A stretch of DNA of 64,000 nucleotides from Streptomyces europaeiscabiei. GTDB taxonomy: Bacteria > Actinomycetota > Actinomycetes > Streptomycetales > Streptomycetaceae. The notes below the pieces were generated by a model. It was not told where the DNA came from. It did not search any database and worked only from the letters and a program-made list of their open reading frames with translations. A program made the translations under genes and the position numbers. The stretch covers positions 1-64,000 of the forward strand of contig NZ_LRTR01000829.1 of the NCBI RefSeq assembly GCF_001550375.1, in the 5' to 3' direction. Below are positions 20,074 to 29,067 of the stretch, piece by piece (position 1 is the first letter of the stretch; the number at the start of each line of letters is the position of its first letter).

Positions 20074-23000
20074 ATGACCGTCACGCTGCCTCCGAAACCC
20101 AACTCCCTGGTGCCGTACGTCGACTGGGTCCTCACCCACGACGCGGGCGCCGAGCCGGCCGCGCGCGAGTTGATGGAGGCAGCCGAGTCGGGCCTGTTCC
20201 GGACACACGAGAAGCCGGGCCGGTTTCTGGACGACATGACCTGGCGGGCACGGCGGTTGCCCCCGGCGCACCTGCCGCCGTTCTGGGACTCCGTCGCCCA
20301 CCGCATGAGCCTTTCGTTCCCCAAGCAGGCGAGCCGCGCCTACGCCCTCGCCCGGAAGGCCGAGCGGGACCACGCGCTGCCCGTGGACACGGACCGGCTC
20401 CGGGAGAACGTGCTGATGTTCGCGCGGGCCGGTGCGCTGCCCGCCAAGGAGTTGACGACCCATCAGGGCCGACTGGCGGCAACGTTGCCGCCGGAGCGGG
20501 CGCACCAGGAGACCATACGGCTGCTGGAGGCCTGGGCGGCCTCTCCCGGTGACCTCCCCGCCGACCTGGCCAAGCTGATCCGTTCCTCCGCCCGGGCCGC
20601 CGGGCTGGGCACGGACGAGGAGGCCCGGCTGCTGGGCGTGGCGCTGCGCGGGGCACACGGCAAGGCAGTGCCGAACGCCCTGCTGGACGCGGCGGCGGCC
20701 GTGATGGCCAAGCATCCGCAGGATGACGCCGTGCAGGCGGTGCTGCTGGACCTGTTTCCGCCGACGCGGGCGGACTCCGCCCCCTGGGTGCGTCTGCTGC
20801 TGCGCTCCGGAGCGGCCGAGTCGGTGGCGGCGGGGCGCATCACCCCGGACGGCGGGCTGAGCGCCTGGCTGAGCCGGTTCGCCCGAGAGTACGCGTACCG
20901 CCAGGTTCCGTACGGCGGTGTCTCCCGTCAGCCCATGCCGCCCGAGCTGTTCGAGCTGCTGGCGCTGTTCGCCCCGCGCCTGCGCGCGGCGGGCGAGCCA
21001 GTGCGGCTGCACGAGACCAAGTGGCGGCACCTCACCGATATCGACGCGGATTTGCTGGACGCCTGCCTGGCCGAGGGCATCGAGGTGCACGACCCGGGCG
21101 AGACGGTCCTGCTGCAGTTCTGGGGCGACCGCTCGCGCCGCGATCTGAAGGCGGTGGCCGCGCATCCGGTCTTCGGCCGCCGCTTGGAGGGCACGGTCCA
21201 TGAAGGCCTGCACAGCCGTGAACGGGGCGGAGGCGGAGGCGGTACGGCGATCACCCGGCTGCCGGGCAACGAGGGCATCGCCGCCGAGGTCCTGACCCGG
21301 ATCAACAGCCTGCTCGACGCCCTGCGCGGCGGCGGGCTCGGTGCGGCCCACGAGGCGATCGACGAACTGACCACCCTCCTGGACCGCCCCACCGCCACCG
21401 CGCTGGACGGCATCGAGGAGGCCCTCGCCTCCCTCGACCTGACCGGCCCGCTGACCCGCGCCCTGCGGGCCGGGCTGCCGGAGGAACTGGGCTGGCCCGC
21501 GCTGGAGGACGCCCTCACCGAACTGCCCCTCGCCGAGATCACGGCCGTGACCTGCACCTGGCCCGTGCTGACGCTGTACTCCCGCGACCGGGCCATCGCC
21601 GTCGACCACGCAGGCCGCCGCGCCTCCTGCACCTACCGCGTCCCGGACGACGCGACCCTGCACACCGTGCACTACGTGGGCGGGAAGTTCCTGGTCGCCT
21701 GGACGACGGACACGAACCCCTACTGCAGTGACCGCGCCTTCTGGGCGGACGCCCCCGACGAGGTCTTCGAGCCGGAGAACGCCAGCGGCATGGTGCCGTA
21801 CGGCGGCTCCATCGACGGTGCCCTCGGCTTCCAGTTCGAGACCGCCGACGGCGACGGCCGGCACGACGGCGAGCGGGTGCTGCGCCCCGGCGGCCGCGAG
21901 GGCATCGACAACCACGAACTACAGATGTCGGACGGCAAGCGGGTGTGGAGCGCGCAGGTGTACGGGGACGGATGGGCCCGCGTCGACCCGACCACCGGCG
22001 CCCGTACCGAGGACACCACCCTGCCGGACTTCCCCGGCACGGGCACCCTGCCCCCGGGCACTGCGGTCTTCAAGGAGACCCTCTCCCTGGCCCCGATGCC
22101 GCCGGGCGCCCCCGAGTCCCCGCTGGGACAGGCCGGTTCCCTGGTCGGTTTCCGGGTGCTGTTCCGTACGAAGTACCGGAACAACGCACCCGACCGGTTC
22201 GTCCTGGAGGGAATCGACGGGCGCGAGGCGACCTACCGGGTCTCACGGCAGGGCCAGGACCCATGGGGCATCCTGCGGCTGCCCGAGGGCGGCGAGGACG
22301 GCGTGCTGGCGGAGCAGATCAACGTCCGATGCGCCGCGGTCGAAGACGGTTCGCTGCTGTGGGAGGTCCGCGGTTTCCCGGACCCCAAGCACCCGTGGCA
22401 CAAGCCGCCGGCCGCCGCCGGACCCATGCCGTTCCCCCCGCCCGCGTACTGGCACTTCCTCGTCCCCCGGGACCCGGCGGCCTCGGCCGCGCTGCGTGCG
22501 GTCGACGACGAGACCGTACGCCGTCTCCTCGACTCCCCGGCCAGCCTCACCGACGTACTGCTGGAGGTAATGCCGGAGTTGACGGACCCCGACCTCCGTG
22601 ACGGCGTGCTGCGCGCGGTCCGCCTGGCCGCCGACGTGCGGCGCCGCCGCGAGGAGCTCTCCCGGCGGGTCGGCGTCATGCGGTCCGCACCCGCCGTCAC
22701 GCTGAAGAACCCCGTACCGGACACGGAGCTGACCACCGCACTGCGCGGCCTGCGGGACGAACCCGTGCACTACAAGGCTCCCAGGCCCCAGCCGCAGCCC
22801 GCCATGCTCACCGCTCTGGCCGCCGACGGCCGCCACCTGCGCGGCGAGATCGACGACGAGACCCGCCGTCTCGCGCCTGCGGCCCGGCCCGTCGACTGGA
22901 CCGTGCTGCTCGGCTCGATCGACGCGGTGGCCTGGCGAGCGCTCATGTCCACGACCGCCGATTCCGAACGGGCCTGTCTGCTGGCCCTGCTGGAGACCTG

Positions 23001-24645
23001 GCGCGAACAGCCCTTCGCAGAGGGCGGCAGCAGTTGGCGCACGGGGCAGGCACCGGCGTCCGCGCTCGCGGCGCACCGGGCGGAGGGCCGGGTGATCGCA
23101 TCCGGACCACCGGACGACCCGGGTGTCAAGGGTGACACCGGGGAGCGCTTCGTCCAGCGGGCCACGGACCCGGCACCCGCGGAGGCCACCGGGTGCACGA
23201 CCGTCACGCTCACCCGTGACGACCGTACCCGTCTCGCCCGACTGCTCGAACTCCTCGCGGCGCGGGGCCCCTTGCCCCTCTCGCCCGCCGCGCTGGAGGC
23301 GTTCTCCCGCCGCACAGGCGTACGGCGGGCCATCTCCGCCCTGACGCTGGGTGGCCTGCCCTACGGCGCCGGGAAGGAGTACGACAAACTGCTGCGGTCG
23401 GCGCCGTACAACGCGAGCCAGAGCCTGGCCTGGGCATACGGCGAATACCGGCTCGGGTCCTCCGGCAGACTGGCCGTCCTCGCGGCGGGCCTGCCCGACG
23501 ACCCGGCCGAACTGCCCGGCCTCTGGACGGAGGACGGTATGGTCGCCGCCGCCGAGCGCATGGCCGACGCCTGGACCGGGCGCGTCGGGCGGACCCCGTA
23601 CGTCGACGAGCACCTGGCCGACGGCCTGGAGACCGACCTCGGCATCACCGGTGATTGGGCCCACCGCCTCGCGAGGGGCGAGGCGATCCCCGCCCAGGAC
23701 AAGGGGTTCACACTGGCCGAGGGCAGCGTCTCAGGGCACTTCTCCCTGCACCGCGACGAGTCCGACGGCACGACCGGCTCCTGGATACACCCCGACGACC
23801 TGCCGCACGTGGTCCCGGCGACGGCCCTGGCCTGGGCGCTCACCGAACGCCCCGTGGGCGACCCGTCCGTCACCTGGGCCACCGGTCTGTACCAAGACCT
23901 GCGCACCCTGCTGGACTCCCCGACGTACCTGATCCCCCTGGCCCCCCGCCCGGACCAGGCTGCATCCGTGGCGACGGCCCCGTCCTTCAAGCCGTACGAA
24001 GGCCGGCTCCACCTGCGCAGCAGGCCCTACCAGCCGGACGGTCACACGCTCCCGTCGGCGTACGACAACGGCAGCCTCGTCGTCACCGTCCCGAACGGCA
24101 ACGTCTTCCTCCGAGCCTCCACCCCCGACGTCACCCAGCTCTACACCCCCGACGGCGGCCTGGCCCGCATGGTCCAGCGCGCCGCCACCACCCCGGTGCC
24201 GCCCGGCTCCTACGAAGCTAATCCCCTCCTCAGCGTCCCGGCCCTGGTCGGCGAGGTCGCCACCGCCCTCTCCCTCGACGAGGACGCCGCCGCCCTCCAC
24301 CTCCAGCTCCTTACCCTCGCCCACCCCACGGACCGCAACATCCGCCGCTGGAACGCCTGGTCCCCGGCCCGCCACAAAGCCGCGCAGTCCGCCCTCGCCA
24401 CCAGCGGCCTCACCGAGACCGGCAAACGCCCCCGCGCGGGCCGTACCGCCTTCATCCCGGGCCCCTGGACCGACCTCAAGACCCCACACCTCCCCCTGGA
24501 GACGGCCAAACTCACCCCGTACGCCGCCCCCAACTCCAACGGCAAAGACATATACGGCCCGTTCTGCCGCCTGCTCTCCCCGCTCCCGCTGCACGAGCTG
24601 TTCACCCAGGCCTGGAAAAGGTCGCCGTCCCGGCAAGGAGGGTGA
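20074..24645 (+). CDS. Giant unknown protein, about 1523 aa, right copy
   Basis: One open frame of more than 4.5 kb with a steady third-position GC bias marks a real gene. I chose the ATG at 20074, which gives a protein starting MTVTLPPKPNSLVPYVDWVL; a GTG at 20050 is an in-frame alternative, and neither has a clear ribosome site. Roughly the first 500 residues are Ala/Leu/Arg-rich and look all-helical, like a repeat scaffold. A Gly run (RERGGGGGG) lies near residue 385. The middle, about 520-820, is richer in aromatic, Gly and Asp residues and looks beta-rich. The final 600 residues return to helical character. There is no signal peptide, transmembrane segment, Walker motif or known catalytic motif, so a cytoplasmic scaffold or multi-domain sensor is possible. 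I do not recognise the family. Confidence 0.8.
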   Translation: MTVTLPPKPNSLVPYVDWVLTHDAGAEPAARELMEAAESGLFRTHEKPGRFLDDMTWRARRLPPAHLPPFWDSVAHRMSLSFPKQASRAYALARKAERDHALPVDTDRLRENVLMFARAGALPAKELTTHQGRLAATLPPERAHQETIRLLEAWAASPGDLPADLAKLIRSSARAAGLGTDEEARLLGVALRGAHGKAVPNALLDAAAAVMAKHPQDDAVQAVLLDLFPPTRADSAPWVRLLLRSGAAESVAAGRITPDGGLSAWLSRFAREYAYRQVPYGGVSRQPMPPELFELLALFAPRLRAAGEPVRLHETKWRHLTDIDADLLDACLAEGIEVHDPGETVLLQFWGDRSRRDLKAVAAHPVFGRRLEGTVHEGLHSRERGGGGGGTAITRLPGNEGIAAEVLTRINSLLDALRGGGLGAAHEAIDELTTLLDRPTATALDGIEEALASLDLTGPLTRALRAGLPEELGWPALEDALTELPLAEITAVTCTWPVLTLYSRDRAIAVDHAGRRASCTYRVPDDATLHTVHYVGGKFLVAWTTDTNPYCSDRAFWADAPDEVFEPENASGMVPYGGSIDGALGFQFETADGDGRHDGERVLRPGGREGIDNHELQMSDGKRVWSAQVYGDGWARVDPTTGARTEDTTLPDFPGTGTLPPGTAVFKETLSLAPMPPGAPESPLGQAGSLVGFRVLFRTKYRNNAPDRFVLEGIDGREATYRVSRQGQDPWGILRLPEGGEDGVLAEQINVRCAAVEDGSLLWEVRGFPDPKHPWHKPPAAAGPMPFPPPAYWHFLVPRDPAASAALRAVDDETVRRLLDSPASLTDVLLEVMPELTDPDLRDGVLRAVRLAADVRRRREELSRRVGVMRSAPAVTLKNPVPDTELTTALRGLRDEPVHYKAPRPQPQPAMLTALAADGRHLRGEIDDETRRLAPAARPVDWTVLLGSIDAVAWRALMSTTADSERACLLALLETWREQPFAEGGSSWRTGQAPASALAAHRAEGRVIASGPPDDPGVKGDTGERFVQRATDPAPAEATGCTTVTLTRDDRTRLARLLELLAARGPLPLSPAALEAFSRRTGVRRAISALTLGGLPYGAGKEYDKLLRSAPYNASQSLAWAYGEYRLGSSGRLAVLAAGLPDDPAELPGLWTEDGMVAAAERMADAWTGRVGRTPYVDEHLADGLETDLGITGDWAHRLARGEAIPAQDKGFTLAEGSVSGHFSLHRDESDGTTGSWIHPDDLPHVVPATALAWALTERPVGDPSVTWATGLYQDLRTLLDSPTYLIPLAPRPDQAASVATAPSFKPYEGRLHLRSRPYQPDGHTLPSAYDNGSLVVTVPNGNVFLRASTPDVTQLYTPDGGLARMVQRAATTPVPPGSYEANPLLSVPALVGEVATALSLDEDAAALHLQLLTLAHPTDRNIRRWNAWSPARHKAAQSALATSGLTETGKRPRAGRTAFIPGPWTDLKTPHLPLETAKLTPYAAPNSNGKDIYGPFCRLLSPLPLHELFTQAWKRSPSRQGG

Positions 24646-25053
24646 TCGCGGTGCCCGGCGGCACTTACCGCAACGGCCGAAGACGAGCGACCGCAGCGCC
24701 TCCCGGGCATCCTCCCCTGCCGGACGGCCGACGGTCGGCCGTCGCACGCACGACCAGATCCAGGGGGCCCGGGCGCAACCGTGTCGAAAAGTGACGGCGT
24801 ACAGCCTGTGGCCTGGGAAGTAACTGTACTTCTCCCAGCCGGCCCGGGACCGAGCCGGTAGCGTGGCTGCCGTCCCGCCGTCGGCCGCCGCACACCCCTG
24901 CCCCATCTCAGGAAGAAGGCCCGCCCACCATGGTCCAGGCAGCCTCGCCGCTCACCGGCCTCGGCCGACGCCGCCCGTCACAAGGCGCCATCTCCGTGCC
25001 ACCTATGAGGGACTGCCGCATCCGGCGCACACTCGTATCGGGGAGGGTGTGAA
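24646..25053. other. Intergenic region with two inverted repeats, right copy
   Basis: At 24723-24743 there is a perfect inverted repeat with 10-base arms and a one-base centre, about 80 bases after the giant gene stops. It could be a terminator without a T-run or an operator. At 24813-24838 a second, imperfect repeat (CTGGGAAGTA against TACTTCTCCCAG) lies about 215 bases before the next gene. Open frames here have no start signal or domain. Confidence 0.5.
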
Positions 25054-26352
25054 GTGCGCAGGCCCGTCGATGGCGAGGTACATGTTCACTACGGCCAGAT
25101 CTATGTCGAGAGTGACCCGGACGGTTTCGGTCCCGGTCTCGCGGAGGCGTTCGCCGGGCAGAGCAGTGGACTGTGCGGGGCGGCGATTCCCGGGGCGCTG
25201 TGGCTGACGACCGGGCTGCACACCGGCAGCGTCCCCTTCACCGTCGAAGTCCACGACCAGGCCCCGCCGTTGGACCCGGCATGGGAGGACGTCGTGGAGG
25301 TGTCCTTCCGCCCACTGTCCGCCACCAGCGTGCTCATGGAATGGGCAGGCGAGGACACCTGGGAGCTGGACCTGGAAGAAACCGACTACCGGGTGCGCTA
25401 CTGCGCCACAGGCATGGACGCGGCACGCGAGCAAGACACCCGCTCGGACGACGAACCCGAACTCGACAGATACCTGCTGCAGTTCTGGCCCGCGTCGCCG
25501 CGGCCCGACCAGGTACTCAAGCAGACCTCGCAGAACGCCGCCTACTGGCATGACTACGCCCGACAGCAGCCGCCCCCTCCCACACCCGCCGAACGCGCCG
25601 CAGCCGAACACCAAGCCCGCCTCACCCAGCAGCAAGCAGAACGAGAACGCCTGCTCGCCCACGAGCGGTGGGAATGGGGTGGGCAGCTGCCCAGCCAGGC
25701 TCTGCGCGCCGTCGGCGGCAACGTCCGAGGCCTGCGTGATTTCGACCCCGCACTCCTGCACGCCATCGACGCCGCCGGCCCCACCACCCAGCGCTCGGTG
25801 GCCCTGCTCGCGGCCCGCCGGGCCTGCGAGAGGGCCGGTCTGACCGGCCTGGACTGGATCTCCGACGCCCTCACGGCCCTGGCCGCCGGCCGTCCGCTGC
25901 CGCCGCCCTTCGACGACCCGGACCGCCTGTGGCGGGTACTGGATTCGGACCCGCGTGTCCCGAACAGGACCGTCGGCCGGGCCATCCCGCCCGAACGGCC
26001 GCCCTACCACCCGCCCGTTCCCCCAGGGGGCCAGGAGCCTCTGCTAAAACCCTCACAGGAATCACCGCCAGTGGTGGGCCCCGCGGCTGCCATGGCGAAA
26101 CCGCCGAGCCCGCCCGCACCGCAGCCCGACGACAGCCCGGCCCCGTACACCATGGCCGTCGTCATCGGGGCCCCCGACCCGTCCCTGCGGATGTCGCAGC
26201 CGCACATGGCCCTGCCCGCACTGGCCGATGCCGCCCACGCCGACCCGCTCCAGGCCGCCCTGGACGCGGTGTACGCGGGCGTGGTCACCTACGGCGAGGA
26301 CTACCCGGCATTCCTCGAAGAGGTCTGGTCCGTGTGCCACAGCCATCCATAG
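25054..26352 (+). CDS. Unknown protein, 432 aa, right copy
   Basis: A GTG at 25054 follows a GGGGAGGGTG purine-rich site, which fixes the start. Residues 1-150 are Asp/Glu-rich and beta-like, with VHVHYGQIYVESD at the N-terminus. A charged helical stretch (AERAAAEHQARLTQQQAERE) at about 178-197 may form a coiled coil. A helical part follows, then a Pro-rich linker at about 310-365, and the C-terminus ends in VWSVCHSHP. There is no signal peptide and no known motif. It lies between the giant gene and the toxin-antitoxin pair, all on the same strand, but gaps of 408 and 125 bases argue against one operon. Function is unknown. Confidence 0.65.
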   Translation: MRRPVDGEVHVHYGQIYVESDPDGFGPGLAEAFAGQSSGLCGAAIPGALWLTTGLHTGSVPFTVEVHDQAPPLDPAWEDVVEVSFRPLSATSVLMEWAGEDTWELDLEETDYRVRYCATGMDAAREQDTRSDDEPELDRYLLQFWPASPRPDQVLKQTSQNAAYWHDYARQQPPPPTPAERAAAEHQARLTQQQAERERLLAHERWEWGGQLPSQALRAVGGNVRGLRDFDPALLHAIDAAGPTTQRSVALLAARRACERAGLTGLDWISDALTALAAGRPLPPPFDDPDRLWRVLDSDPRVPNRTVGRAIPPERPPYHPPVPPGGQEPLLKPSQESPPVVGPAAAMAKPPSPPAPQPDDSPAPYTMAVVIGAPDPSLRMSQPHMALPALADAAHADPLQAALDAVYAGVVTYGEDYPAFLEEVWSVCHSHP

Positions 26353-26446
26353 ACACCGAAGCGCACCGGCGGTCATCACGCCCGGCGAGAAGCGGTCTGC
26401 CCGCCGTAGGGCCGCCGCGCGGGCTCACCTCGTGCCACCGGATGAC

Positions 26447-26465
26447 GCCACCGTGAAACGGTGGC
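26447..26465. promoter_or_regulatory. Operator-like inverted repeat of the toxin-antitoxin pair, right copy
   Basis: GCCACCGT, GAA, ACGGTGGC: perfect 8-bp arms ending 12 bases before the antitoxin ATG, directly followed by TATTCT, a fair -10 box. A related half-site, GTGCCACCGG, lies 14 bases upstream. The position fits autoregulation by a ribbon-helix-helix antitoxin; binding is inferred. Confidence 0.6.
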
Positions 26466-26477
26466 TATTCTGCATTC

Positions 26478-26675
26478 ATGTCTGTCACCACAATGACGCT
26501 GCGCATCCCTGATGAACTGGCCCCCTCGATCAAGGCGGCGGCTTCGGGCGCCAACATGAGCGTGAACGCGTGGATAGTCCGCGCCGCCCGCCGCGCCGCG
26601 ACCCTCGATGCCGCGCACCAGCTCGCCGGCCTCGGCCTCGGAGACGATCTCGCGGGCGAGGGAGACACTCTGTGA
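26478..26675 (+). CDS. Ribbon-helix-helix antitoxin, right copy
   Basis: This 65-codon protein has MTLRIPDELAPSIKAAAS followed by MSVNAWIVRAARRAAT: one beta strand and two helices, the MetJ/Arc DNA-binding fold. Its short C-terminal tail, rich in Leu, Gly and Asp, would be the toxin-neutralising part. It is the first gene of a two-gene operon and its stop overlaps the MazF start by four bases. It probably represses its own promoter through the inverted repeat 12 bases upstream. Confidence 0.75.
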   Translation: MSVTTMTLRIPDELAPSIKAAASGANMSVNAWIVRAARRAATLDAAHQLAGLGLGDDLAGEGDTL

Positions 26676-26968
26676 AGCGTGGCGAGGTCTGGGTCCTCCC
26701 CGACGAGCGCAACGTTCTGATCGTTTCCCTGACCGGCCTGGAAGAGGCTTACGGCGCGGTGGTCGTGATCGTGCTGCACCCCTCCGGGAGATTCCCCGAC
26801 ACGGCTATGTCCGTCGTGATCGGCGACCCGGTCCCGTGCACCGCCGTCGCGGTCAACATGCAGCAGCTGCGGGCCACCCGATTCGACGGCGCCAAGCTTC
26901 TCGGCGAGGTCGCCCCCGAGGCGATGGCACGTGTCGACCAGGCGCTGCGCGCCGTCCTCGACCTCTAG
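26672..26968 (+). CDS. MazF/PemK-like toxin, right copy
   Basis: The 98-codon protein starts at GTG 26672 with KRGEVWVLPDERNVLIVS, matching the RGEVW opening of MazF/PemK endoribonucleases, in which the Arg helps catalysis. A central VVIVLHPSG strand and a late VNMQQLRATRF segment resemble the family, where a Thr/Ser-rich loop and an Arg bind RNA. The length is typical of the family (about 100-115). It is translationally coupled to the antitoxin through a GTGA overlap. Cleavage of mRNA is inferred from the family. The pair is present in both arms, doubling its dose if the palindrome is real. Confidence 0.8.
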   Translation: MKRGEVWVLPDERNVLIVSLTGLEEAYGAVVVIVLHPSGRFPDTAMSVVIGDPVPCTAVAVNMQQLRATRFDGAKLLGEVAPEAMARVDQALRAVLDL

Positions 26969-27024
26969 CCTGCGTATTTCACGTGCCGCAGTGTCCGGAT
27001 CTTGCGCTACTGAAACCCTTGAAG

Positions 27025-28726
27025 TTTCCCCAAGGCCGGGTAGTTAGCGTTTCTGCAGGTCACGCAAGGTGGCGGTCCTCGTTGGTGCGGCTGCCGCGTA
27101 GCGGCCGGTACGAACCCTCTTGATCAGCCCTCTTTCGGTCCAGCGGGCGAGTTGTTGATAGGTGGCGACCATGGTGACGTCGCCGAGGAGTTCGGCGATC
27201 TCTCTGGCCCGCCACTGCCGCTCGGGCTCTGCCTGCAGGACCGCGAGGACGCGGGTCGTGCGGTTGCTGATCTGGCCGGGGCCGACGTAGTCGGGGACCG
27301 TGGTGTCCGGCAGCGCGGGGCGAGGGGACGGGGGTGGCAGGAGCGCGATCGTCACGGAGGTCACGGTCCGGCTCTGGTCGGGGCGGCCGTCCATCTTCCT
27401 TTCCGCGTAGCGCGAGGTCGGCGATTTCACCTTGCGGGTACTGACGCGGGGCCGACTCGGCGGGGCCAGCTCCGTCAGGATCCGCCGTCCGATGGCCCCG
27501 ATGCCCTGCTCGAAGACTTCTTCCGCGCGTACCAGCAGGTCGCGGGCGGTGTGGAGAGCGATCGTGAATCCGCATCGGTCGAGGTCGGTGCCCGGCCGCG
27601 ACTGAGCCGTCTCGGCGATGGCCCGACGCAGGAGCTGGTAGCAGATCAGCAGGGACCACATCTCCTGCTTGACGCCGCCTGGGTCGCATGAGCGCAGGAC
27701 GCGCCCGCGCAGAATGGTGTGGCGCAGGGCGTAGTAGGCGCTCTCGTGCTCCCAACGCTCGTGATAGAGGCGCACGAGACGGTCGGCGGGGTAGCGCCGG
27801 GCGTCCAGCAGGGTGGTCACCAGCCGGTAGGAGCCGTCGAAGGTACTGCCGTCGGCGCACGTCACGCTTACCTGAGCCTCGATGATGCGCACGGCGACAG
27901 TGCCGATGACCGAGAGGTACGAGGAGTCCGGGAGGGCTGTGAGGACCGGCGGGCGGCGGCGCTGTCGGATGCGGCCCACCACGTGGGCGCCGGTGGCGTG
28001 CACGGCGGCGAGGAAGTCGTTGCTGTCGAAGCCCCGGTCCCACAGCACCAGCATCTCGGGACCCAGCCAGCGTCATGAGCTCGACCTGCGGATAGCCGCC
28101 GTGCGGGCACCGCCCCAGCCAGCCCCGGTTGCGCTCACTGTCCGGGGTCTTGATCGAGCTGCAGCCGTCGAAGGAGACCGTGCGGTACGGGCCGAAGCGC
28201 ACGCCGGGCGTCCGTGGCTCAGACAGCGCTCCGGCCACCACCTCGAACAGGGCCTTCATCGGGGCGCAGCCCACCCGGCGGCGCAGATCACGCAGACCCT
28301 TCGCGCTGGGGGCCGGCCGGACACGCCCGATTCCGCAGGTCAGCTTGTCCCACACCAGCCGGTAGCCAACCTCAGGGAACAGGCACATCGCCACCACGAA
28401 GTACACCCGACCCGTGAGGGCAAGTCCCGAAGACGCTACTGGACCGCGCGGGTCTCCTCCAGGACGGCATCCACCAACTCGAAGGGTAGGAAAGGAGTCA
28501 GGCCACCGAGCTGTCCGGCAGCGAACCTCCCGGCGGCCACAGTGACCGTACGGGTGATGGCCATCACAGGAGTTGGCGGGACATGATGAGACGGCAACGG
28601 AGCTCCTCGGATACAAGCTGTCTTGGTCGACTGCCTGTACCAACGAGCTCCGTTGCTCTACGTCGGGCACACCTTCAACTGACTTGCGTGACCTGCAGAA
28701 ACGCTAACTACCCGGCCTTGGGGAAA
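27025..28726 (-). mobile_element. IS4-family insertion sequence, right copy
   Basis: The 44-base terminal inverted repeats at 27025-27068 and 28683-28726 are identical, and the transposase reads on the minus strand between them. One end lies against an integrase fragment and the other 56 bases past the MazF stop. No duplicated target bases were found. The element cannot move by itself because its transposase is broken, but intact ends could be moved in trans. Confidence 0.85.
27044..28564 (-). pseudogene. IS4 transposase, inactivated, right copy
   Basis: Reading from 28564, the protein starts MAITRTVTVAAGRF, meets a TAG after EETRAVQ (near 28438), changes frame into VYFVVAMCLFPEVGYRL, continues through VSFDGCSSIKTPDSERN (the first catalytic Asp of the DDE triad) and then jumps, with a deletion and frame change near 28065, to LVLWDRGFDSNDF (second Asp). 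The YHERWEHESAYY segment, holding the Glu of the YREK-like region, is intact. The C-terminal 150 residues add a likely winged-helix portion. Family members are single-frame proteins of about 550 residues, so this copy is dead. Confidence 0.8.
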
Positions 28727-28915
28727 GTTCACCTGGCCGATCGCGGTCAGTCCGGTACCCTGCCGCAGCATCTCGCCGGCCAGGGCATGCCGAAGCCGGT
28801 GCGGACCCACGCGGGGCAGCCCCGCTCGCAGGCAGGCCCGCTCGACGACATCGCCCACCAGGTCCGCGCGGATCGGTCCGCGCGGGGCCCGGCAGGTCAA
28901 GAACGTGACCGGCAC
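28727..28915 (-). pseudogene. Tyrosine-recombinase fragment, right copy
   Basis: About 50 codons of an integrase catalytic domain remain: PIRADLVGDVVERAC and then GPHRLRHALAGEMLRQG, which carries the His-x-x-Arg box. The fragment is truncated at the IS4 end, and its N-terminal part is replaced by the IstB-like tail. It marks an earlier integrated element that has since been lost. Confidence 0.65.
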
Positions 28916-28976
28916 TGACTCCTACCGCCTCGCCAGCACCCGAGCACGAGCTGAGGAACCCGCCAAGACAGGCTGA
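28903..28976 (+). pseudogene. IstB-like ATPase tail scrap, right copy
   Basis: The frame NVTGTDSYRLASTRARAE followed by a TGA at 28974-28976 has no body upstream, because the integrase fragment begins there on the other strand. It is similar to the tail at 61599-61675, which suggests two visits by related elements. The family assignment is uncertain. Confidence 0.35.
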
Positions 28977-29067
28977 TACCTGACGTCCCGTGCCGATGGC
29001 CCGACGCCTCACCGGCGGCGCCGGGCCACCAACCAAATGCTTTGCGTCGGCACGCGTGCTGCCTTGT

